Assembly: GCA_031556525.1 (NCBI GenBank)
Contig: JAVBSS010000006.1
Location: 1-64,000 of the forward strand
DNA: 64,000 bases
Origin: JAVBSN01 sp031556525
Lineage (GTDB): Bacteria > Bacillota > Clostridia > Lachnospirales > Lachnospiraceae
Direction of reading: 5' to 3'
In this document: in pieces, positions 28,329-37,400 of the stretch
Layout of the letters: each line of letters starts with the position of its first letter
How positions within the stretch are numbered: position 1 is the first letter of the stretch
The notes under the pieces: generated by a model
Told to the model about the DNA's origin: nothing
The model's database searches: none
The model's input: the letters and a program-made list of their open reading frames with translations, nothing else
Made by a program: the position numbers and the translations under genes

Positions 28329-29618
28329 TTGGACCCGAGTTCCATTACACAATTATGCATTATACTTTTGTTACTATTGTTATCTGCTTTCTTTTCATCT
28401 GCAGAGACATCACTTACTACTGTGAGTGTTCACAAGCTTAAATCTTTATATTCTGAAGGCAATAAAGCTGCTGGCAAAGCTCTTAAGTTAGTTGAACATC
28501 CTTCAAAGATGTTAAGCGCTGTATTAGTCGGTAATAATATTGTAAACATTTCAGCCTCAGCTTTGGCTACTACACTTGTTACTAATACATTAGGAAATAA
28601 ATATGTAGGATTAGCAACCGGTATTTTGACACTTTTAATTTTAGTTTTTGGAGAAATAACTCCCAAATCATTGGCAGCTGCTCATAATGTTAAATTAGCC
28701 CTTCTATATTCACACATTATATCAGCGTTAACATTTATATTAACACCTGTGATTTGGTTATTAGATAAGTTAACAGGTATTGTTTTCTTCATACTAAGAA
28801 TTGATCCAACTGCTAATAACAGTTTAACCGAAAGTGAACTTAGAACAATTGTTGATGCAAGTCACGAAGATGGTGTAATTGAAATAGAAGAAAAGAAAAT
28901 GATTACTAATGTTGTTGATTTTGGCGATTCCCATGCAAAGGACATTATGATTCCAAGAGTTGATGTTTGTCTTTTACCTATAGATACAACCCTTGATGAT
29001 ATAGTTAATCTATATAAAGAAGAACAATATTCCAGAATCCCTATTTATGAGGATTCAAAAGACAATATTATAGGCATTCTTAACATAAAAGATTTATTTT
29101 ATTATATAACCACTCACAAGGATGGTGAGTTTAATATAACAGATATACTTAGAGAACCTTTCTTTACTTATGAATATCAAAAAACCAGTGTCTTATTAGA
29201 CAATATGAAATCTCATTCAATTCCTATGGCAATTGTTCTTGATGAATACGGAACTGCTGCTGGCATTGTAACGCTCGAAGATCTATTAGAGGAAATCGTT
29301 GGTGATATTCGTGACGAATACGATGTAGAAAGTGATACCATTGTTTGTATAAGCGATAATGAATACCAAGTAGACGCTTCCATAAATTTGGATGATTTAA
29401 ATGACGTTATAGGAACTTCTATATCTTCCGAAGATTACGATTCACTCGGTGGACACATTATTGAATTGCTAGATCATCTTCCAAGCGAAGGTGAAATTGC
29501 TACCGAAGAAAATATTACTTATAAGGTTCTATCAATAGATAAGAACCGTATAGAAACCGTTATTATGACAATTGTGCCAGAGCAAGTTGTCGAAGAAACA
29601 AATGAAGCAGACGTTTAA
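28329..29618 (+). CDS. CNNM/CorC-type transporter (hemolysin-like, CBS domains)
   Basis: Membrane protein of the DUF21-CBS-CorC family, implicated in Mg2+/Co2+ transport. Order: DUF21 with four hydrophobic segments (about 1-150), a CBS pair (about 205-330; SRIPIYEDSKDNIIGILNI and PMAIVLDEYGTAAGIVTLEDL), and a C-terminal CorC_HlyC domain (DSLGGHIIELL near 380). The most likely start is the TTG at 28329: AGGAG lies 9 bases before it but directly touches the upstream ATG at 28320, leaving no spacing. Product then has 429 residues. It is a single-gene unit with promoter and terminator. Confidence 0.9.
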   Translation: MDPSSITQLCIILLLLLLSAFFSSAETSLTTVSVHKLKSLYSEGNKAAGKALKLVEHPSKMLSAVLVGNNIVNISASALATTLVTNTLGNKYVGLATGILTLLILVFGEITPKSLAAAHNVKLALLYSHIISALTFILTPVIWLLDKLTGIVFFILRIDPTANNSLTESELRTIVDASHEDGVIEIEEKKMITNVVDFGDSHAKDIMIPRVDVCLLPIDTTLDDIVNLYKEEQYSRIPIYEDSKDNIIGILNIKDLFYYITTHKDGEFNITDILREPFFTYEYQKTSVLLDNMKSHSIPMAIVLDEYGTAAGIVTLEDLLEEIVGDIRDEYDVESDTIVCISDNEYQVDASINLDDLNDVIGTSISSEDYDSLGGHIIELLDHLPSEGEIATEENITYKVLSIDKNRIETVIMTIVPEQVVEETNEADV

Positions 29619-29634
29619 TCGTCTGCTTCGTTTT
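29604..29634 (+). terminator. Terminator of the CNNM-family gene
   Basis: Ten-bp perfect stem GAAGCAGACG / CGTCTGCTTC followed by GTTTTATATT. The stop codon lies in the loop, so the last codons form the left arm. Confidence 0.85.
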
Positions 29635-29637
29635 ATA

Positions 29638-30696
29638 TTATTCTTTTATAATGTAATTTTTCAAAGATATTCTATTCCAATTCTTGTCATACATTTTGTC
29701 TGAACTAACATTTAATTTAGCAATCAACTCTGTTTTTCTTTCTTCCCAAACACTTTCCCTAGATAATTGACTATCGAATTCATTTATTAAAGACGCATAT
29801 TCCTCATCATTTAATGATATTAATAGATTTATATTATATCCATATTCATCCTCATAAACACTCGTATATTGCCCTATACTTACACTATCCAATGCCTTTT
29901 TACATGCCTGTGTTAGCCCCGATTCTGTGTTATATTGATCTTTGCAATTTCTTTCAATATTATATTCTTCGATAATATTTTGAAGCGATTCCCCCATAGT
30001 CAATCTATCATAAACCTGATTTGCAAGTTCTTTCTGACTACTCTTTCTAACAGAATCTAAATATTTCACATTTCCTTGTTCATCCGTTATTATATATCCA
30101 CTTTCATCGATTTCTACCGTACTAAACAATATATTATAGTAATGTATATATGATTCTTGCTCAACTACTTCAATATCCTTCGTAAGCTCTTCTTTTAATT
30201 TATAAGCATAGTACTCTTCGGTTACAGCCTTTTCTATAGTCTTCTTCTTAACCCCATATTTATCTAAAGTGTCTTGCCCTATAATTACTGTTATGTCTTC
30301 TATATTATTTTGAATTTCTTTCTTATCTTCTTTGTTAAGTTTAATCCCTTCATCAATTGCACATAAATATAACATTTTTATATTTACTATTTCGTCCAAC
30401 ATCTGATTTTTATAATAATCGTCATAAGTGACGTTTTTTGCATATTCTTTATCCAACTCTTGTTTATCATACAACGAATATTTCTTTATATATTTAAGGC
30501 AATAAAACGAAATTTCATTTTCTTTTATCGTTTCTTTACCAATCTCATATACTTTCCTATTGTTATTACTAATTAATATTCCTACTATAAATATTCCAAC
30601 AAATACAAGTATCACTGTTAATATTAATATACTTATAGTTTTTTTATTACATCTTCTGATTTTTCTAATTAGTCCTATTTCATTTATATCCTTCAT
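29638..30696 (-). CDS. Membrane-anchored PpiC/PrsA/SurA-like protein
   Basis: A 352-residue protein with a basic N-terminus, one transmembrane helix (about residues 20-43, ILILTVILVFVGIFIVGILI) and a long extracytoplasmic part. The region around 185-310 (SYIHYYNILFSTVEIDESG..., then ...GESLQNIIEEYN...) matches the arrangement of a parvulin-type peptidyl-prolyl isomerase domain flanked by SurA_N-like helices, though conservation is low and catalytic residues are not clear. A chaperone for secreted proteins is the likely role. Start at the ATG 30694-30696 with AAAGGGTG upstream; this site lies at the T run of the ilvC terminator. Confidence 0.7.
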   Translation of the reverse strand: MKDINEIGLIRKIRRCNKKTISILILTVILVFVGIFIVGILISNNNRKVYEIGKETIKENEISFYCLKYIKKYSLYDKQELDKEYAKNVTYDDYYKNQMLDEIVNIKMLYLCAIDEGIKLNKEDKKEIQNNIEDITVIIGQDTLDKYGVKKKTIEKAVTEEYYAYKLKEELTKDIEVVEQESYIHYYNILFSTVEIDESGYIITDEQGNVKYLDSVRKSSQKELANQVYDRLTMGESLQNIIEEYNIERNCKDQYNTESGLTQACKKALDSVSIGQYTSVYEDEYGYNINLLISLNDEEYASLINEFDSQLSRESVWEERKTELIAKLNVSSDKMYDKNWNRISLKNYIIKE

Positions 30697-30709
30697 CTTT
30701 TCACCCTTT

Positions 30710-30739
30710 AAAAAAATGGGCGACGTTTGCGTCGCCCAT
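30710..30739 (-). terminator. Terminator of ilvN-ilvC
   Basis: ATGGGCGACG pairs perfectly with CGTCGCCCAT around a 4-base loop, followed by seven T's on the minus strand. It is 14 bases after the ilvC stop and 14 bases before the next start codon, so only read-through would express the chaperone-like gene from the ilv promoter. Confidence 0.92.
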
Positions 30740-30753
30740 AATAACATATATAA

Positions 30754-31773
30754 TTAGTTATTGATAAATTTATCTTCTTCATTATTCCAGCTATATAATT
30801 GACGAATCTCTTCTCCAACTACTTCTGCTGGATGCTCAGCTGATAATTTTCTCATTGCTCTAAAGTGAGCTTGTCCACCAGCTTCTGACATATCTAATAA
30901 GAAATCTTTAGCAAATGTTCCATCTTGGATATCTGTTAATACTTTCTTCATTGCTTTCTTAGTATCTTCAGTAATAATCTTAGATCCAGTTATATAATCA
31001 CCATATTCTGCTGTGTTAGAGATTGAATATCTCATTCCTGCAAAACCTGATTGATATATTAAGTCAACAATTAATTTCATCTCATGAATACACTCGAAGT
31101 AAGCATTTCTTGAATCATATCCAGCTTCTACTAATGTCTCATAACCTGCTTGCATAAGTGCACATACACCACCACAAAGAACTGCTTGCTCACCAAATAA
31201 GTCAGTCTCAGTCTCTGTTCTAAATGTAGTCTCAAGAACACCAGCTCTTGCTCCACCAATTGCTGCTGCATAAGCTAAAGCTTTGTCTAATGCTTGTCCT
31301 GAACCATCTTGGTGTACAGCTACTAAACAAGGAACACCCTTACCTGCTTGGTACTCACTTCTTACTGTATGTCCAGGTCCCTTTGGAGCTATCATTGTAA
31401 CATCAACATTTGCTGGTGGTACGATTTGTCCAAAATGGATTGCAAAACCATGAGCAAACATTAACATGTTTCCTGCTTCTAGGTTAGGAGCGATATCTTC
31501 TTTGTACATCTGTGCTTGTTTCTCATCGTTGATAAGAATCATTATGATATCAGCTTTCTTTGCTGCCTCTGCTGCAGTATATACTTCAAATCCTTGAGCA
31601 ACAGCCTTTGCCCATGATTTACTTCCCTCGTATAAACCGATAATAACGTTTGCACCTGATTCCTTTGCGTTAAGTGCATGAGCATGACCTTGGCTACCGT
31701 AACCGATAACTGCTATAGTCTTGCCCTCTAATACTGATAAATTACAATCTTCTTGATAATAAATATTTGCCAT
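30754..31773 (-). CDS. ilvC: Ketol-acid reductoisomerase
   Basis: Second step of valine, leucine and isoleucine synthesis. The 339-residue class I enzyme shows the nucleotide site VIGYGSQGHAHALNAKESG near residue 21 and the catalytic region FGEQAVLCGGVCALMQAGYE near 192, plus metal-binding glutamates (YFECIHEMKLIVDLIY near 226). The first domain has Gly-Ser-Gln-Gly-His, and the beta2-alphaB loop (IIGLYEGSKSW) carries one Ser where NADPH enzymes often have Arg/Ser pairs, so the cofactor is open. Co-transcribed with ilvN. Confidence 0.97.
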   Translation of the reverse strand: MANIYYQEDCNLSVLEGKTIAVIGYGSQGHAHALNAKESGANVIIGLYEGSKSWAKAVAQGFEVYTAAEAAKKADIIMILINDEKQAQMYKEDIAPNLEAGNMLMFAHGFAIHFGQIVPPANVDVTMIAPKGPGHTVRSEYQAGKGVPCLVAVHQDGSGQALDKALAYAAAIGGARAGVLETTFRTETETDLFGEQAVLCGGVCALMQAGYETLVEAGYDSRNAYFECIHEMKLIVDLIYQSGFAGMRYSISNTAEYGDYITGSKIITEDTKKAMKKVLTDIQDGTFAKDFLLDMSEAGGQAHFRAMRKLSAEHPAEVVGEEIRQLYSWNNEEDKFINN

Positions 31774-31836
31774 TTCTAACTTCCTCCTATAAATATGTAA
31801 ATATATTGGTATTACTTTATATTAAGTAATTACTTT

Positions 31837-32322
31837 TTAGTTACTGCTTCCTCTTGTTAAACCAGTAAGACCTGTTCTTACTAAACTCTGAAGTTCAAAT
31901 CCTTCTAATAAATCTAAGAATGCTTCTACCTTACTAACATTACCTGTTAATTCAATCATTATTGAACCCTTAGAAACATCTACAATCTTTGCTCTAAATA
32001 CATCTGCAACTGCAATTATTTGTTGTTTCTCTTCTCTAGTTGCCTTAACTTTAATTAGTACAAGTTCTCTACATACTGAAGTACCATCTTTAAGTTCTTC
32101 TATCTCAACTACATCTTCTAGTTTATTAAGTTGTTTCTCAATCTGATCTAATATTCTATCGTCTCCGCTAACGGCTACTGTCATTCTAGAATACTTAGGA
32201 TTCTCTGTTACTCCAACTGTTAATGAATCAATATTATAGCCTCTGCGACTAAACATTCCTGAAACACGACTTAAAACTCCTGATGTGTTATCTACCAAAA
32301 GTGATAATACCATTTGTTTCAT
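31837..32322 (-). CDS. ilvN: Acetolactate synthase regulatory subunit
   Basis: Small subunit that activates and gives valine sensitivity to acetolactate synthase. The protein has 161 residues from the preferred ATG at 32320-32322 (GGTGG 8 bases upstream). N-terminal ACT domain: VLSLLVDNTSGVLSRVSGMFSRRGYN (split as VLSLLVDNTSGVLSRV and GMFSRRGYNI); C-terminal ALS_ss_C domain follows. The catalytic subunit ilvB is not next to it, which is unusual because ilvB-ilvN-ilvC is the common order. Confidence 0.95.
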   Translation of the reverse strand: MKQMVLSLLVDNTSGVLSRVSGMFSRRGYNIDSLTVGVTENPKYSRMTVAVSGDDRILDQIEKQLNKLEDVVEIEELKDGTSVCRELVLIKVKATREEKQQIIAVADVFRAKIVDVSKGSIMIELTGNVSKVEAFLDLLEGFELQSLVRTGLTGLTRGSSN

Positions 32323-32375
32323 ACCAACATCCACCTTTCTTCTCTTAATTCATGCATCTTTTCAGCCTAACTGTC

Positions 32376-32404
32376 ATTGTAACAACTATTATTAGGCTTG
32401 TCAA
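32376..32404 (-). promoter_or_regulatory. Sigma-A promoter of ilvN-ilvC
   Basis: Perfect TTGACA (32399-32404), 17-base spacer and TACAAT (32376-32381) on the minus strand. Start near 32369 leaves a short leader of about 47 bases with no room for a T-box or peptide attenuator. Confidence 0.88.
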
Positions 32405-32427
32405 TTATTTATTAAGCCTCTTACTCT

Positions 32428-34848
32428 CTATTTTCCTAGCAATTCCTTAACTAATTGAACAGCTTCTGCTGCATCCTTTGAATAACCATCAGCGCCAATT
32501 TCCTTAGCAAAACTTTCCGTAATAACTGCGCCACCTATTATTACCTTCGCTTTACACTTTTTATTCTTTGCTATTTTCACTACCTCTTCCATTCTCATCA
32601 TAGTAGTAGTCATTAGTGCTGACAATCCAATTATAGCCGCTTTTTCTTCTATAGCTTTGTCTACAATCTCCTCAGCTGGTATATCTTTACCCATATCAAT
32701 TACATTATAACCATAATTTTTCAACATAAGCACTACTAAATTCTTACCAATATCATGTATATCACCTTCCACTGTTGCAATTACTATAGTCGGAAGTTTT
32801 TTATCACTACCCTTCTTCTTTAACAATGGTTCTAAATGTGATATTGCCATTTCCATAGTTTCTGCACTTGCTATTAATTGTGGCAAGAAATATTTTTTCT
32901 CATCAAACAACACACCAACTTTATTAATTGCTGGTATCAGTTCTTCTTCTATAATAATATCTGGTAATATTCCCTCTTCCAATCTAGCTATAACATCTTC
33001 AATAACTGTTCTTTTATTTCCTTTTAGTACATCTCCATATACTTTACTTATAATATCTACATCACTATTTCTATTTTGAACAGTATTACTATTAGAAGTA
33101 TCTATAGCCGATACATTTTCAATATAAGTTATATCTGCATTTTCTTTGTTTAATAATAAGTCTGCAGCGTATGCGCCATTCATCAAAAGACTTTGTGAAG
33201 GGTTAGCTATAGCCATTGTAAGTCCCTTTGATATTGCTAAAGTTAAGAATGCTGTGTTCACAAAAATTCTCTCTGGTAATCCAAATGATATATTAGATAA
33301 CCCGCAAATTGTAGCTAATTCTAATTCATTCTTACAGTATTCTATAGTTTCTAAAGCTTCAATTGCTGCATTTTTATTAGCACCAACCGTAGCCACAAGT
33401 CCATCAACTATTATATCTTCTTTTCTAAAGCCACATTCAATAGCTTTATCTAGTATAGTATTTATAATGTTAATCTTCTCTTCTTTGTTCTTTGGCAATC
33501 CTTCAGCAGATAATGGTAATAATATAAACATAGCACCATATTTCTTGGCGATAGGAAGCAATTTCTCAATCTTATCTTCTTCTAAGGAAATAGAATTAAT
33601 TAATGCTCTTCCTGGATATATTCTTAGTGCTGCTTCTATAACATCTACATAACTTGAATCAATGCATAGTGGCAGATTAACCGCATTTGAAACCTCATAT
33701 ATAGATTTAATCATCATATCTTTTTCATCAATACCGTTGGTACCCATATTAATATCTAAGATTGCCGCTCCACTTTTTTCTTGTTCTTCCGCCATAGAGA
33801 CTACTAAATCAAGCTTTCCTGCTCTTAATTCTTCTTGCAATTTCTTCTTTCCTGTAGGATTAATTCTCTCTCCTACTACCATAAAAGAACCATTTATATC
33901 TATATCAACAGTTTTTCTCTCTGATGATACTACTCTCTTATATTTTGAACTTATTTCAGGAGAATCTAACAATTTAACACTTTGAGCTAATGCTTCAATG
34001 TGCTTAGGTGTTGTTCCGCAACAACCCCCTATTATATTCGCTCCTGCATCTACTAATTTTCTTCCATAATCAGCAAATTCCCTAGGCGTCATTGGATATA
34101 TAGTTTCTCCATCTACTAACTCAGGTAATCCTGCATTAGGTTTAGCAACAATAGGTATATTAGCATATGTCTTCATCTCTTCTATTAATGGTATCATTTG
34201 TTCAGGCCCTGTCGAACAATTAAGACCTACTGCATCTACACCTAAACTTTGCAATACAACCATTGCTGTTTTAGGATCTGTTCCATATAAAGTTCTACCA
34301 TCCTCATTATAGGTCATAGACACTATAATAGGTAAATCACACATTTCCTTTATCGCAATAACCGCAGCCCTTGCTTCTGCTAGGCTCATTATTGTCTCAA
34401 CAACAAATAAGTCCACTTCTGCCTCAACCATATATTTCACTTGCTCTTTATATATCCCTACTAATTCCTCAAACTGCAAGTCTCCAATAGGGTATAATTG
34501 CTTGCCAGTCATTGTAATATTTCCCGCTGCATATCCTCTATACCCTGCAGCTGCTATAGCTTTCTTAGATATACCTACTAGCTCTTTGTTCATATGCTCA
34601 ATGTCATTTTCTAAACCATATTCAGCTAATTTTATCCTATTTCCTGAAAAGGTAGGTGTATATATAATATTACTCCCAGCTTCAATATAGCTTTTTTGCA
34701 GTTCTACCATTTTATCTGGATTATCTAATATCCATTTTTCAGGACACACACCTATAGGCATGCCCGCTTTAATAAGATTAGTACCTGTCGCACCATCTAG
34801 TAATAATATTTTATCATTAATTAGTTTTCTAAATTGTTCTCTAGTCAT
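32428..34848 (-). CDS. metH: Cobalamin-dependent methionine synthase, short form
   Basis: Transfers a methyl group from methyl-tetrahydrofolate to homocysteine through methylcobalamin. Domains in the 806-residue protein: homocysteine-binding barrel (1-290, zinc ligands in GLNCSTGP near 208 and GGCCGTTP near 273), pterin-binding barrel (about 310-570, VVGERINPTGKK), and cap plus B12-binding domain (about 600-806) with DIHDIGKNLV near 695 giving the cobalt-ligating His. The AdoMet reactivation domain of the E. coli enzyme (about 1220 residues) is missing, as is usual in Clostridia, so reactivation must come from another protein. No S-box is seen upstream. Confidence 0.94.
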   Translation of the reverse strand: MTREQFRKLINDKILLLDGATGTNLIKAGMPIGVCPEKWILDNPDKMVELQKSYIEAGSNIIYTPTFSGNRIKLAEYGLENDIEHMNKELVGISKKAIAAAGYRGYAAGNITMTGKQLYPIGDLQFEELVGIYKEQVKYMVEAEVDLFVVETIMSLAEARAAVIAIKEMCDLPIIVSMTYNEDGRTLYGTDPKTAMVVLQSLGVDAVGLNCSTGPEQMIPLIEEMKTYANIPIVAKPNAGLPELVDGETIYPMTPREFADYGRKLVDAGANIIGGCCGTTPKHIEALAQSVKLLDSPEISSKYKRVVSSERKTVDIDINGSFMVVGERINPTGKKKLQEELRAGKLDLVVSMAEEQEKSGAAILDINMGTNGIDEKDMMIKSIYEVSNAVNLPLCIDSSYVDVIEAALRIYPGRALINSISLEEDKIEKLLPIAKKYGAMFILLPLSAEGLPKNKEEKINIINTILDKAIECGFRKEDIIVDGLVATVGANKNAAIEALETIEYCKNELELATICGLSNISFGLPERIFVNTAFLTLAISKGLTMAIANPSQSLLMNGAYAADLLLNKENADITYIENVSAIDTSNSNTVQNRNSDVDIISKVYGDVLKGNKRTVIEDVIARLEEGILPDIIIEEELIPAINKVGVLFDEKKYFLPQLIASAETMEMAISHLEPLLKKKGSDKKLPTIVIATVEGDIHDIGKNLVVLMLKNYGYNVIDMGKDIPAEEIVDKAIEEKAAIIGLSALMTTTMMRMEEVVKIAKNKKCKAKVIIGGAVITESFAKEIGADGYSKDAAEAVQLVKELLGK

Positions 34849-34929
34849 AGCACACTCCTTATCTTCAATAAAATATATTCTAACATAAACTTATCTTTTG
34901 TAAAAGGTGTAACTCCCCTTATTTTTCCG

Positions 34930-34960
34930 CAAAAAAGAGGAGTGGCTATCCACTCCTCTA
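34930..34960 (-). terminator. Terminator of hpf
   Basis: AGAGGAGTGG / CCACTCCTCT stem with a 4-base loop followed by TTTTTTGCGG on the minus strand, directly after the hpf stop. Confidence 0.92.
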
Positions 34961-34964
34961 ATCA

Positions 34965-35492
34965 CTAAAATTCTGGTTCAATTAATCCAAATGTATTACC
35001 CTTACGTTTGTATACTACATTAACTTCATCTGTTGTTGCATTTCTAAATACATAGAAATTATGTCCTAACAACTCCATCTGTACACAAGCATCTTCTGGA
35101 AACATTGGTTTAACTGCAAAACTCTTACTTCTAATTATATTAATCTCTTCTTCATCTACATCTTCATCATCCAAAAATTCTGGTGTAAAGTATTTTGCAC
35201 TTTGTTCTTGATCAATAAGTTTTTTCTTATATTTAGATATCTGTCTCTCTAAAATCTCAATAACTAGATCAATAGAAACATACATATCATCACTTACTTG
35301 CTCTGCTCTAATTATATGACCTTTGATAGGAATAGTAACCTCTATCTTCTGTCTATCTTTCTCTACGTTAAATGTAACGTGTACTTCTGCATCCTCCGTA
35401 AAATATTTTTCTAGTCTGTCAAACTTATCATATACTGAATTCTTCAGACCGTCTGTCACCTCGATGTTTTTGCCACTAATTATGTACTTCAT
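34965..35492 (-). CDS. hpf: Ribosome hibernation promoting factor, long form
   Basis: Binds ribosomes and promotes 100S dimer formation in stationary phase. The 175-residue protein has the RaiA/HPF fold at 1-100 (YIISGKNIEVTDGLKNSVYDK at the start, split as a short helix-strand unit) and the C-terminal dimerisation domain (KPMFPEDACVQMELLGHNFY near 130). Start chosen at the ATG 35490-35492 with AAGGAG 9 bases upstream. Single-gene unit with promoter and terminator; the leader contains a small hairpin (AAAGTC/GACTTT). Confidence 0.95.
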   Translation of the reverse strand: MKYIISGKNIEVTDGLKNSVYDKFDRLEKYFTEDAEVHVTFNVEKDRQKIEVTIPIKGHIIRAEQVSDDMYVSIDLVIEILERQISKYKKKLIDQEQSAKYFTPEFLDDEDVDEEEINIIRSKSFAVKPMFPEDACVQMELLGHNFYVFRNATTDEVNVVYKRKGNTFGLIEPEF

Positions 35493-35577
35493 ACTGTCCA
35501 ACTCCTTCTTACATAGGATTAAAGTCTTACGACTTTCATGTAAACCGCAAAATGTTCTGTGCGACTTGCATATGAAT

Positions 35578-35605
35578 ATTATACCATAAATGAGTAAAAT
35601 ATCAA
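35578..35605 (-). promoter_or_regulatory. Promoter of hpf
   Basis: TTGATA (35600-35605), 16-base spacer, TATAAT (35578-35583) on the minus strand; start near 35571, leader about 80 bases with the AAAGTC-TTAC-GACTTT hairpin at 35521-35536. Confidence 0.7.
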
Positions 35606-36027
35606 TGTTTTTTGTATATTTTTTATATATTTTTCAGATATATTTTTAATTTATTTCTAAATTATGTACTCAATTCATATAATTTTCATACATCTCAAAA
35701 GTCAATACTTTTTCTCATTTTATTTCTTTTTCATAAATTCTAACAAAACCTTTGTTCTGCATTTTCGATATTTTTTTATGCTTTTCAGCACCTCAAAATT
35801 GTGGATAATGTTGATAACTTTGTGTATAAGTCCATTTTGCGCCATTTTTAACTCACATTTTTTGTGGGTAACTACCTTAATTCACTCTTTTACATAACTA
35901 AGTGTTACTTATTATGTCTACTTACTATTTTTTTATTTGTGCATTTTGACTATTTTTCGTTTTTTATAATTTTCCACTTGACTTTTTTCGATGAATATTT
36001 TTATTTTTCAACACTCACATACAACAA
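35606..36027. other. Long AT-rich non-coding stretch
   Basis: About 420 bases between the hpf promoter and the terminator of the next gene hold no convincing gene: open frames here lack ribosome sites and are low-complexity. The stretch is T-rich on the plus strand and includes the DnaA-box-like cluster annotated separately. Confidence 0.6.
35800..35871 (-). promoter_or_regulatory. Cluster of DnaA-box-like sites
   Basis: Read on the minus strand, four 9-mers in the same orientation: TTATCCACA (35800-35808, perfect), TTATCAACA (35809-35817, one mismatch, directly adjacent), TTATACACA (35821-35829, perfect) and TTACCCACA (35863-35871, one mismatch). The consensus is TTATNCACA. They sit in an AT-rich intergenic stretch. 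This could be a DnaA-binding regulatory cluster; nearby gene orientation argues against it being oriC. Confidence 0.55.
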
Positions 36028-36062
36028 AGGACCTATGTCATTTTATCAATAACATAGGTCCT
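36028..36062 (-). terminator. Terminator of the first NlpC/P60 gene
   Basis: Eleven-bp perfect stem (AGGACCTATGT and complement) with a 13-base loop, followed by TTTGTTGT on the minus strand; 10 bases after the stop codon. Confidence 0.8.
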
Positions 36063-36071
36063 CACACACAT

Positions 36072-37337
36072 TTAATTAGCCACTCTTCGCGCACAGCAAG
36101 GAGTTCTATAATTTACACTTGATATAGTAATTCCTGTTCTCTCAGTACTCGCATGAACTACTTGTCCATTACCCATATACATAGTAACGTGACTTATTCT
36201 TCCATTGCTTCCTCTATAGAATAACAAATCTCCTGGTTGCAAACTATCTAAACTCACTTCACTACCAACATTTGATTGATCCGCAGATGTTCTAGGTAAG
36301 CTATATCCAAAATTAGCATATACACTCATTACAAATCCTGAACAATCAGTTCCATTTGTTAAACTTGTTCCTCCATATACATATGGATTTCCAACAAATT
36401 GCAATGCATATTCTACTATATCGCTTCTTCCACTTCCACCGCTTTCGCCTATCGAAACTGTTGGTTGAGAATTTGTAGAATTATTATTACTTGATGCATT
36501 TTCATTATTTGATACATTTTCGTTATTTGAAGTTTTTGTTTTATCTGTTTTCTTACTATTCGATTTCTCTTCTGCTTCTTTTTTCTCTCTAGCTATCTTC
36601 TCTTCTTCAGCCTTCTTAATCAATTCTTCCTCTTCTTTAGAAATTGCGTCTGCTAATTGAAAATCAACATCAACATATTCTGCCGATACATATCCTATCG
36701 TATTATCATCTGTCTCTATCTTGATCCATTCTTCAGATAACTCTATTACTTTATAAGTATTTCCCTCTGAAGCTAAACCGATACAATCAGATTCAACACT
36801 CTGTTCTTCTCTTACAAATAGTAGTTCAGTGGTTACTTCTGCTTCTTTAGGCAAATTAGCCTCTGCATATTCACCTGCCTCATCGTTTCTCATAGTAAAT
36901 TCATTCTTTACGTATCCGATTACATTTCCTGACTCTATCTTAGTCCATTCTTCGCCTTCTTCTACGATTGTAGCAGCTGAACCTACATATAATTTACCAA
37001 CAACCTCTGATTCCTCATCCGCTTCTAAACGTACATTAAGGTATAATTCAGCTTTTGGAAGTAATACATTTTCAAATCTAGGGTATTTACTGATATTAAC
37101 TCCTGCATATCTCTCTACATATATATTAGTTTCTTTATTTTGTGTTTCTCCTATGTAAGTATTATTTTCATCTACTGTATCTGTATTACCGTTAGTCTCT
37201 TCTACATATTTATCTATAGTTGCAGTTATATTTACCATACTACCATCTATTGCTTCGTTTGCGTTAACAATGTTATTATCAATCATTATTCCGCTAGCTA
37301 TCATCACTGCAGCTATCATATATGCTGATTTTCTCAT
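36072..37337 (-). CDS. Secreted SH3 / NlpC-P60 cell-wall hydrolase (paralogue 1)
   Basis: A 421-residue exported peptidoglycan endopeptidase. Signal peptide at about 1-26; two bacterial SH3 domains (about 85-155 and 155-230, with LYLNVRLEADEESEVVGKLY and LLFVREEQSVESDCIGL), a charged helical and Ser/Asn-rich linker (about 230-300), and a C-terminal NlpC/P60 domain: catalytic Cys in GTDCSGFVM near 331, His in RISHVTMYMG and the third polar residue in VVHAS. It would cut stem-peptide bonds such as gamma-D-Glu-diaminopimelate. It shares the whole layout with the two downstream-numbered neighbours. Strong GGAGG site; consensus promoter and WalR-type boxes upstream. Confidence 0.93.
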   Translation of the reverse strand: MRKSAYMIAAVMIASGIMIDNNIVNANEAIDGSMVNITATIDKYVEETNGNTDTVDENNTYIGETQNKETNIYVERYAGVNISKYPRFENVLLPKAELYLNVRLEADEESEVVGKLYVGSAATIVEEGEEWTKIESGNVIGYVKNEFTMRNDEAGEYAEANLPKEAEVTTELLFVREEQSVESDCIGLASEGNTYKVIELSEEWIKIETDDNTIGYVSAEYVDVDFQLADAISKEEEELIKKAEEEKIAREKKEAEEKSNSKKTDKTKTSNNENVSNNENASSNNNSTNSQPTVSIGESGGSGRSDIVEYALQFVGNPYVYGGTSLTNGTDCSGFVMSVYANFGYSLPRTSADQSNVGSEVSLDSLQPGDLLFYRGSNGRISHVTMYMGNGQVVHASTERTGITISSVNYRTPCCARRVAN

Positions 37338-37367
37338 TATTAAACCTCCTTGTTCTATATTATATAT

Positions 37368-37395
37368 GTTACAAAATTGTTACATATATGTTACA
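37368..37395 (-). promoter_or_regulatory. Triple WalR/YycF-type half-sites
   Basis: On the minus strand TGTAAC occurs three times (37390-37395, 37379-37384, 37368-37373), each pair separated by exactly 5 bases. This is the spacing and sequence of the WalR box, TGTWAH-N5-TGTWAH, duplicated. The array starts at the predicted transcription start and runs into the leader, a position usually linked with repression. Confidence 0.65.
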
Positions 37396-37400
37396 AGGTT

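Noticed and set aside
35606..36027. Chromosome replication origin at the DnaA-box cluster
   Set aside because: No dnaA, dnaN, rpmH or gidA is near, and genes on both sides run in the same direction, whereas leading-strand bias should switch at an origin. Kept only as a DnaA-binding cluster.
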